Positions 33,471 through 38,869 of a stretch of DNA of 38,869 nucleotides are shown one piece after another (position 1 is the first letter of the stretch; every line of letters starts with the position of its first letter). Both the position numbers and the translations under genes were made by a program. The stretch spans positions 1-38,869 of the forward strand of contig JBDGZZ010000011.1 in the NCBI GenBank assembly GCA_039588335.1, in the 5' to 3' direction. Origin of the DNA: G020351775 sp039588335 (GTDB lineage: Bacteria; Gemmatimonadota; Gemmatimonadetes; Gemmatimonadales; GWC2-71-9). The notes beneath the pieces were generated by a model. That model made no database searches. It worked only from the letters and a program-made list of their open reading frames with translations, and was not told the DNA's origin.

Positions 33471-34634
33471 CTAATTGACTCCCTGATTGACGGGCGGAAG
33501 GAACATCTGAGCGATCGCCATGCCATACTTTGCGGAGTCAAATGGCAATCCGTTCGCCTGGAGAGTTACGACAATCCCTAGCTCGGGAGAGTTCAACAAG
33601 AAAGATCTAGTGCCCTTTACAGTCCCGGTGTGAGTGGGGAAGTCGCGCCCCTGCACGTCGGTTCGGATCCACCACAACAACGCCTGCTCGTGGTCCAATG
33701 GCATTGCCTCACCATTTCGGACGTAGCGCTCAACAGAGGGATCCAGCTGAACCTCGTACATTTGATTCACCGTCTCCGGCTTCAGCAACGTGCCGTCGTT
33801 CAGTGCGATGGCAAACCGCGCTAGATCCTCTACGGTCGATATCGTGCCGCCGCCCGCGTACTTGTAGCTCACATCAGCATATCTGGGGTTGATTAGAACC
33901 CCGTTCGGATCACGCACGTAGCCACGCCCTCGATTCTGCACAATCCGCCACGGCACGTCGAACGCCGTACTCAACATTCCTGCCGGCTCCCAAACGTACC
34001 TCCTGCAGTATTCTTCGAAATCCATACCGGTAACCGCCTCGACCACCCCATGGAGCAGATTGACCGCATGCGACGAGTAGTACCAGTAACTGCCCGGTTC
34101 ATACAATAGCGGATCATCCCGCCAGAGCTTGCTGGCCTCCTCGAAGTCATCGTAGTGACGCATCTCGAGTAGATCATACGGTCCGAATTCTTCGCCATCG
34201 TAGTGCCGAATGCCGGATGTGTGTGTCAGGATCTGTCGAAGCGTTACCGGCCACTGTTTTTCTGGAAAGTAGGGAAGGTATGCCTGAATCGTGGCATCGA
34301 GATCGACCCTACCTTGTTCCACCAACTGCATGACCGGGATGAGGGCAAGTACCTTGGAAACCGATCCCACATTATGGACAGTCCTGCCGGTTGCCGGAAC
34401 ACCGTTGTCCAGGTCCGAGTAGCCCACTCCGGTGGAAAAGGCGATTTCATTATTGACGGCTATGGCCACCGATATCCCGGGCACGCCCGTCTCGTCCCTT
34501 ATTTGTTGCAGATAGTCTCTGATCTGCTGGCTATCGACCTGCCCAAGGACCGCAGAACTGCAGACGAATGCGGACGCGCAGAGGGCAACGGCTGATGCCA
34601 TGATCTCGTGAGTGATGTCTCTGAGTCTGGTCAT
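33471..34634 (-). CDS. Class C beta-lactamase-like serine hydrolase, exported
   Basis: A 387-residue protein with a signal sequence (hydrophobic to about residue 29, cleavage near VLGQ). The serine motif is SVSK (91-94), the second motif is YSS (186-188, where YSN or YAN is usual), and the third is HTG in FPTHTGTVKG. These define the beta-lactamase/D-Ala-D-Ala carboxypeptidase/esterase superfamily. The exact substrate cannot be told; many such bacterial proteins are peptidases or esterases, not resistance enzymes. ATG 34634 has no clear ribosome site; ATG 34601 is an alternative. It sits 24 bases before the solute-binding lipoprotein and may be the first gene of the sigma54 sensory operon. 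Confidence 0.85.
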   Translation of the reverse strand: MTRLRDITHEIMASAVALCASAFVCSSAVLGQVDSQQIRDYLQQIRDETGVPGISVAIAVNNEIAFSTGVGYSDLDNGVPATGRTVHNVGSVSKVLALIPVMQLVEQGRVDLDATIQAYLPYFPEKQWPVTLRQILTHTSGIRHYDGEEFGPYDLLEMRHYDDFEEASKLWRDDPLLYEPGSYWYYSSHAVNLLHGVVEAVTGMDFEEYCRRYVWEPAGMLSTAFDVPWRIVQNRGRGYVRDPNGVLINPRYADVSYKYAGGGTISTVEDLARFAIALNDGTLLKPETVNQMYEVQLDPSVERYVRNGEAMPLDHEQALLWWIRTDVQGRDFPTHTGTVKGTRSFLLNSPELGIVVTLQANGLPFDSAKYGMAIAQMFLPPVNQGVN

Positions 34635-35087
34635 GGGAGGGTACCTGGCAGTTTGCGACGATCACACACTACGTCACATTCTACGACACCGCCAGGGGAA
34701 AGGTCTGGCAATGCTGTCCGACTACAGGACTTCCCCGATCACCACCGCCAGCAGCGGCGTCAGTGCTCCCACGACTCCCTCAATTGGTGACAGTTGGCTA
34801 CTGTTGGCGAAATTGATTCCGACGTAAGGGAACACTGCGGCCCCACCTCGCCGGTCCACGATGTCCACTGCGAGTCTCACACCGAGATTCCGTTTGATCC
34901 CGACTCCGAGGTGTGCTGTCGCATAGCCGGAGCGAGCACACTTGGGCCGGACAGCACCAGCAACACATTCAAGCACGTGAGAAACGGCCTCATACGTCTG
35001 CAACCTGACTCCGCGAAGAGAGCCCTGGATTCCGGGTTCCGAGGCTGCCTCCCCGACCGCCACCCAGACGCCCAAACCTTCGCCGGT
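34635..35087. other. Long intergenic region with an open but unassigned frame
   Basis: No confident gene in about 450 bases. On the minus strand the frame of the VOC gene stays open after its TAG (35088) down to 34722. The middle part (LGVGIKRNLGVRLAVD, FPYVGINFANS) has a beta-barrel-like look, and another frame has a signal-like peptide starting MRPFLTCLNVLLVLSG. Together they might be a small exported protein gene broken by a frameshift, but I cannot name it. The promoter of the serine hydrolase operon must lie here. Confidence 0.3.
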
Positions 35088-35876
35088 CTACTTGCTTGGC
35101 GTCGAGTGCAGCGCGAAGGCTGCTCCCTGGGGATCCATGCATTGGGCAACTAGGTCACCTCCGGGCACCTCCATCGGCCCGTTCAATACCTGCCCTCCCA
35201 TTTCCTTGACCTGGTCGATTGCCTGGTTCACGTCGTTCACCTTGAGGTAGAACAACCACGCAGGTGGCCCGGGCATCTCCGCCGGCTTGTTGAAGATCCC
35301 GCCCAGTGACGTCCCGGAACCACCCTCTCCGTACATCTGGTAGGTACCAGCGTCCCCCATGTCCATGGCCTCGGTTTTTTCCCAGCCGAACACGTTGCTG
35401 TAGAAGTCAAAGGCAGCGGAGTGGTCCGTAGTCGCCAATTCGTGCCAGGAAAACTCACCTACATTGGCCGGACCCGCGTGTCCCGGTGTATCGGCCGCCG
35501 GCGTGTAGACGGCGAATACCGCTCCCTGGGGATCCTGCAGTACGGCGAACTGCCCAACCGAGGGAATCGGGGTAGTCGGCACCAGCACTTTGCCACCGAG
35601 ATCTGTTGCTAGCGCCACCGAGGCCTCCGTATCCGGGACCGCCACGTACGCGATCCAATGCGGTGGCGCACCTGCCTCCTTGGCCTGGTCGGGCAAGTCC
35701 ATGACACCACCCAGCGGCGCGTCCTGGTTGGTCCACATCTGGTAGGGTTGCTCGCTGCCCTCCCATTGGGTCGTACCCCATCCGACGAGTTTGGTGTAGA
35801 AGCTCTTAGCGGCGTCGGTATCCGATGTCATGAGATCGTACCAGACAAACCGGCCGCGTGGTGTCGAAGCGGACAT
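35088..35876 (-). CDS. VOC (glyoxalase-fold) protein with two tandem domains
   Basis: A 262-residue protein made of two vicinal-oxygen-chelate modules (about 6-125 and 135-260). The first begins GRFVWYDLMTSDTDAAKSFY and ends DPQGAVFAVY; the second begins GEFSWHELATTDHSAAFDFY and ends DPQGAAFALH, clearly duplicated. The ATG at 35876 has AGGAGG seven bases upstream. VOC proteins include glyoxalases, dioxygenases and antibiotic-binding proteins; this two-domain form is common in actinobacterial and Gemmatimonadota-like genomes and mostly uncharacterised. There is no signal peptide. It stands alone, with no obvious partners. Confidence 0.88.
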   Translation of the reverse strand: MSASTPRGRFVWYDLMTSDTDAAKSFYTKLVGWGTTQWEGSEQPYQMWTNQDAPLGGVMDLPDQAKEAGAPPHWIAYVAVPDTEASVALATDLGGKVLVPTTPIPSVGQFAVLQDPQGAVFAVYTPAADTPGHAGPANVGEFSWHELATTDHSAAFDFYSNVFGWEKTEAMDMGDAGTYQMYGEGGSGTSLGGIFNKPAEMPGPPAWLFYLKVNDVNQAIDQVKEMGGQVLNGPMEVPGGDLVAQCMDPQGAAFALHSTPSK

Positions 35877-36035
35877 TCGTACCTCCTGGACTTTGGTCTG
35901 TGGGCGACTCTACAACTACAATTATGGCATCTGGTACCCGCCAGATCTACGTAGTGATCCACTGGCCGGTCCAGGCGGCATCGGCTCAACTTGAAGCTAC
36001 GGCCCAGGATGACTAGTAATGGTGCATGGCCAAAG

Positions 36036-36240
36036 ATGCGAAACTTTCGCCGCGGCCGTTCCGTTCAGATTGACGAGGGCCAGGTGAAGGAGTTGTTGGA
36101 GCACTCTGAGAATCGCCAGCTACAACAACTTGCGGGGTGGAAGACCAGAATTGACGCCAGATTGCGGAACTGGAAGAGAGGCTCGATCTTACAGAAGACT
36201 GTTGGCGAAGCAAGCCGATCGGGTCGAGGCAAAGACGTGA
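36036..36240 (+). pseudogene. Decayed small coiled-coil protein gene, spread over three frames
   Basis: No single frame makes a sensible protein, but three pieces in order do. From 36036 one frame gives GQVKELLEHSENRQLQQLAG. From 36155 a second frame gives RQIAELEERLDLTE. From about 36197 the third gives RLLAKQADRVEAKT and stops at TGA 36238-36240. Joined, they look like a coiled-coil protein with the ending ELEERLDLTERLLAKQ, close to the ERVDYAERLLAR ending of the intact protein at 2239-2532. Two frameshifts are needed. It is either a pseudogene or a stretch of poor sequence. An 84-residue ORF covering the region (35991-36245) is therefore probably not the true product. Confidence 0.5.
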
Positions 36241-36309
36241 AATAAGTCCGAGTTGCAGCGAACTTTTGATGATAAGGGAAGAAACGCGCTAGTCGCGTGA
36301 CGACGTACG

Positions 36310-36867
36310 ATGGCTCGCAACGACTACGATTACGACTACGACGACGAGTATAACGTCGATCCGGACCATGAGCTCGGAACGGACGACGAACTGGATTTCG
36401 AGGAACCGGAAGAACTGGGATTCGGCCGCAAGCCCGGGGGTGGCGAAGAAGAAGACGTCGAGATCTCGATGGAGGTAGATCCCGAAGGAAACGAGATCTG
36501 GTACGCGCAGGACCCCCGAGTTCCCGGTAGCAGCTCCATGGGACACAGCGCCGAAGAGGCAGTTGAGGGCCTGGAGGATCGGCGCCAACAGTACCGCGAC
36601 ATTGTGAGGCGCAGCCGCGCCGGCGACCTCGGAGAGGAAGAAGGTGAAGAGATCCCCGAGCCAGAGCACTCTGGAGAGCAGGACGTCCGGATCTCGATGG
36701 AGGTGGACGAGAAAGGCAACGAGGTCTGGTTCGCAAAGGATCCACGGGTACCTGGAAGCAGTTCTATCGGACACAGTGCGGAAGAGGCTGTCGAAGGACT
36801 TGAGAACAGGCGCCGGAAGTTCCGCGAGATGCTCAAGAAATCGCGCGACGAAAAGAACAAGGAATGA
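36310..36867 (+). CDS. Acidic protein with two tandem HicB-like domains
   Basis: A 185-residue, very acidic protein. Residues 1-48 are Asp/Glu/Tyr-rich and probably disordered. Two 54-residue repeats follow (50-103 and 126-179), identical at 38 of 54 positions by hand count, joined by an acidic linker. Each reads like M-E-V-D-x-x-G-N-E-(I/V)-W-(Y/F)-A-x-D-P-R-V-P-G-S-S-S-x-G-H-S-A-E-E-A, then a basic helix. This resembles the HicB/UPF0150 fold (YxAxxPxLPGC and GxTxEEA). HicB proteins are antitoxins for HicA, but no HicA-like gene is adjacent and no DNA-binding domain is seen. The ATG at 36310 lacks a clear ribosome site. A strong terminator follows. Confidence 0.7.
   Translation: MARNDYDYDYDDEYNVDPDHELGTDDELDFEEPEELGFGRKPGGGEEEDVEISMEVDPEGNEIWYAQDPRVPGSSSMGHSAEEAVEGLEDRRQQYRDIVRRSRAGDLGEEEGEEIPEPEHSGEQDVRISMEVDEKGNEVWFAKDPRVPGSSSIGHSAEEAVEGLENRRRKFREMLKKSRDEKNKE
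36457..36846 (+). repeat. Internal duplication encoding two HicB-like modules
   Basis: Copies at 36457-36618 and 36685-36846, each 162 bases, encode the repeats of the acidic protein. They are separated by 66 bases coding an acidic linker. Confidence 0.8.
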
Positions 36868-36873
36868 AGTATG

Positions 36874-36905
36874 AGCTAACCCCGGTGGCGACGCCGGGGT
36901 TAGCT
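36874..36905. terminator. Strong terminator hairpin, probably bidirectional
   Basis: AGCTAACCCCGG (36874-36885) pairs without mismatch with CCGGGGTTAGCT (36894-36905) around an eight-base loop. It lies seven bases after the stop of the acidic protein gene. T-rich flanks are weak on both sides. Confidence 0.85.
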
Positions 36906-36918
36906 TCGTTACGGTACC

Positions 36919-37140
36919 CTACCGACCAAACGCCGTTGCGGGATTCTCGGCGTTCTCCCTCATGACACTGAGGTAATCGCCAGCCTCTCGTGAGTTGGCA
37001 CACTGGTCAAACACAATCACTTCGACTCCCAGCTCGCCCAACCGATCCAGCTCTCCGACCCGGGTGCTCGCACGGAGAGACAATGGCAACAGGACAGTCG
37101 ACAACAGCAGGCGGACCGGTATAGAGCGTAGTCTCGGCAC
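36919..37140 (-). CDS. Small hypothetical protein or gene remnant
   Basis: A 73-residue frame from GTG 37140, preceded by AAGGA. The N-terminus (PVRLLLSTVLLPLSLRA) is hydrophobic after three Arg, and the rest (ELGVEVIVFDQCANSREAGDYLSVM and onward) has coding character. I do not recognise a family. The frame extends a few codons further upstream to a TAG, so it could also be the end of a larger lost gene. It lies 88 bases after the M20-like gene on the same strand and just before the terminator hairpin. Confidence 0.35.
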   Translation of the reverse strand: MPRLRSIPVRLLLSTVLLPLSLRASTRVGELDRLGELGVEVIVFDQCANSREAGDYLSVMRENAENPATAFGR

Positions 37141-37228
37141 GTCCTTGATGTAGTCTTGCTAGCAGTTGGACATCAATGAACATCCCACAAAGGCGGCGGT
37201 CATGCCTTCCATACACTGTTTCGGCCTT

Positions 37229-38797
37229 CTAAGGAATACTTTCAATGCTCTGGGCCAAAATGGCCAGGCAAACCTTGATCCCTTCTCTGAAGTTGCCCAG
37301 TCGGATGTTCTCGTTGGGGCTGTGTTGATTGTTGTCCGGATTGACCGTCGGGACCGACACTGCAGGTAGACCCAGAGTCGCCACAAACGGGGAGATGGGA
37401 ATGGACCCACCGCTGGTCCTGATCTTGATCGGTTCCTCACCGTACAAGTTGACCATTGCGGCAGTTAGCCAACGTCCCGGTTCCGAATCGAAATCGGTGC
37501 GAAAGGCACCATAGGAAACCTCGGATGTGAACGTCGCCATTGCTGGATGCGCTAGTCGTTCCTCTTCCGTTGGTGCCCGGTCTATTACATAGTATCCGAG
37601 TTCCTCGATATGCTCCCTCACGAGGCGCAACAGCCGCTCAGGGTCACTCTCCAACACGAGCCTTACGTCAACTTCGGCAGTGGCGGTAGCCGGTACAATC
37701 GTCCGGCGTTGATCACCGACCCAGCCGGAAGACATCCCGCGGACATTGAGCGACGGATACTGTACGGCCTCCTGGAGACTCCCTGCAACAGAGTCAGTTG
37801 TCGCAATGCCAAGCGTCTCGCGAATTACCCTCTCATCATCGGGAACACGATTCAAAACGGCCATGGTCGCTGAATCGAGACTGACGCCATCATAGAAGCC
37901 CGGTATGGTGACGCGCCCAGCCTGATCTTTCATGGACGCTAGGATCTGTGCCAGGCGAAGTGCCGGATTAGGAACATAGTTGCCATAGTGCCCGCTATGC
38001 TGAGGCACGCGGGGTCCGTACGTAGTAAGCGTGAAGGTGGCGATGCCACGCGCACCGAACTTGAGCGTCGGCCGGTTGGACACATGTGGTGGGCCGTCGA
38101 GGATGACGAGCCAGTCAGCCACGAGAGCCTCTCGATAGCTCACGAGTGCTTCTTGTAGATGGGGCGACCCGAGCTCCTCTTCGGTATCCACGATCACCTT
38201 GATATTGAAGTCCGGCGTGAAACCCGCTTGCCCCATTGCGTCCAGTGCGGCCAGGAACTGGATGTTGGGGCCCTTGGAGTCCGAAGCCGAGCGTGCAAAG
38301 ATACGCCACTCATCGTTCCATTCGGCGTCGAGCCGATCCCAAGGGATCTCAGTCCGTTGCGCCGTCTCATCCGGCTCCTTCAAGACTGCAGCGTATGGAT
38401 CTGCCTGATGCCAATCGGCCGGTGACACGGGTTGGCCATCTGACTGAAGGTAGAACAAAACCGTACGCCTGGCGCCCGGAAACGTGCGGTCGGCGAGCAG
38501 AAGCGGACTCCTTCCCGTCTGAAGTTCCGTTATCGCAAACCCGCGTTCAGAAAACGCCCCAATCAGCCAGTCGAGGACGCGGCGGATATCTGCCGGGAAG
38601 TGCGCATCATTGGGAATGGCGAGGTATTCGCGAAAGGTGCCAATAGCCGGCATGACTTGGGCCTGGGCGAGCAACTCGATCTCCCCTTGGTCGAGCTTCT
38701 GGCCCTCTACCGATGGTGCGGCCAGGCAACCGGCCAGCAGCAGCAAACCTTGGATACCTCGGGAAGGGCCACGTGGCTTAGTGATGTTGGCAGACAT
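37229..38797 (-). CDS. M20-family metallohydrolase-like lipoprotein with altered metal site
   Basis: A 522-residue protein with a signal ending LLAGC (Cys24), so it is probably an envelope lipoprotein; cleavage after VEG is an alternative. The fold is that of M20 peptidases: SDSKGP (172-177), DTEEELGSP with the catalytic Glu (204-212), SGHYGN before the dimerisation lid, and C-terminal HSPNENI. The first metal motif, normally HxD in a context like FYxHxDGQP, reads FYLQSDGQPV (115-124), so the His is replaced by Gln. One zinc site may be lost or changed. M20 enzymes include aminoacyl-peptidases and deacylases. The start is ATG 38797 with only a weak ribosome site. Confidence 0.85.
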   Translation of the reverse strand: MSANITKPRGPSRGIQGLLLLAGCLAAPSVEGQKLDQGEIELLAQAQVMPAIGTFREYLAIPNDAHFPADIRRVLDWLIGAFSERGFAITELQTGRSPLLLADRTFPGARRTVLFYLQSDGQPVSPADWHQADPYAAVLKEPDETAQRTEIPWDRLDAEWNDEWRIFARSASDSKGPNIQFLAALDAMGQAGFTPDFNIKVIVDTEEELGSPHLQEALVSYREALVADWLVILDGPPHVSNRPTLKFGARGIATFTLTTYGPRVPQHSGHYGNYVPNPALRLAQILASMKDQAGRVTIPGFYDGVSLDSATMAVLNRVPDDERVIRETLGIATTDSVAGSLQEAVQYPSLNVRGMSSGWVGDQRRTIVPATATAEVDVRLVLESDPERLLRLVREHIEELGYYVIDRAPTEEERLAHPAMATFTSEVSYGAFRTDFDSEPGRWLTAAMVNLYGEEPIKIRTSGGSIPISPFVATLGLPAVSVPTVNPDNNQHSPNENIRLGNFREGIKVCLAILAQSIESIP

Positions 38798-38831
38798 GGA
38801 TCATTCGTGAAGTGGTGAAAACGACCCCAAT

Positions 38832-38849
38832 CCCAGTGCTCCCACTGGG
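38832..38849. other. Small hairpin at the right edge
   Basis: CCCAGTG (38832-38838) and CACTGGG (38843-38849) pair around CTCC. It lies 35 bases upstream of the M20-like gene and could be part of its leader or the terminator of a gene beyond the window. Confidence 0.4.
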
Positions 38850-38869
38850 TCAGGTGTGGCTGATCGACG

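Noticed and set aside
33471..34634. True beta-lactamase resistance gene
   Set aside because: Only superfamily motifs are present, with YSS and HTG variants; a peptidase or esterase role is at least as likely.
36036..36310. HicA toxin gene next to the HicB-like protein
   Set aside because: The upstream fragments give a coiled coil, not the small HicA fold with its conserved His; no other HicA-size ORF is adjacent.
36336..36860. 174-residue minus-strand ORF antisense to the acidic protein
   Set aside because: It is Ser-rich, low-complexity and mirrors the repeats of the plus-strand gene, which alone shows conserved-looking motifs.
1..38869. CRISPR array, prophage, insertion sequence or ribosomal RNA
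   Set aside because: No regularly spaced repeats, transposase, integrase or conserved rRNA words were seen on either strand.

Overview
The window is chromosomal DNA of a Gram-negative-type (diderm) bacterium. Several lipoprotein signals are visible: a TPR lipoprotein, an SBP_bac_5-like lipoprotein, a CBM9 lipoprotein and an M20-like hydrolase. The mix of six-bladed beta-propeller lipoprotein, SSS sodium symporters, secreted class C serine hydrolase, fused Hanks-type kinase, and small membrane/coiled-coil proteins ending in a motif like ERLLA resembles Gemmatimonadota. That placement is inference from gene style; no rRNA or other marker gene is present. I recognise no tRNA, CRISPR array, insertion sequence or prophage.

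Layout. (1) 1-2222, plus strand: a frameshifted TPR tail, a DUF4260-like membrane protein and a PAS histidine kinase. (2) 10073-2239, minus strand: a signalling operon of two tandem paralogous GAF-GAF-PAS histidine kinases (the first with two C-terminal receivers), a single-domain receiver, a DHp-receiver-HAMP-Hanks kinase fusion and a small membrane coiled-coil protein. It has no DNA-binding output. (3) 18677-10258, minus strand: a five-gene glycan operon with GH20 hexosaminidase, CBM9 lipoprotein, SSS symporter, GH130 and GH38 alpha-mannosidase. This fits use of Man/GlcNAc oligosaccharides such as N-glycan cores. (4) 18775-27074: a MscS channel; a beta-propeller gene broken by an in-frame TAA; a plus-strand set of PepE-like peptidase, sugar nucleotidyltransferase and second SSS symporter; and, convergent to it, a phosphodiesterase-like lipoprotein and galactokinase.

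(5) 34634-27401, minus strand: the most striking block. A serine hydrolase, an orphan solute-binding lipoprotein, a HAMP histidine kinase and an NtrC-type sigma54 activator lie head to tail. Immediately downstream comes a regulatory region with two GTGTCC-N4-GGACAC palindromes spaced 33 bp, a near-consensus sigma54 -24/-12 element, and then a TPR lipoprotein gene. It reads as a complete self-contained circuit: periplasmic ligand binding, kinase, enhancer-binding activator, sigma54 promoter, envelope TPR protein. (6) 34635-38869: a VOC protein, a decayed coiled-coil gene, an acidic protein with two HicB-like repeats, and an M20-like hydrolase lacking one expected metal-binding histidine.

Several genes are broken (the TPR tail, the propeller, the coiled-coil gene), while all long ORFs are intact. 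This favours real gene decay over a generally high sequencing error rate, but it should be tested.
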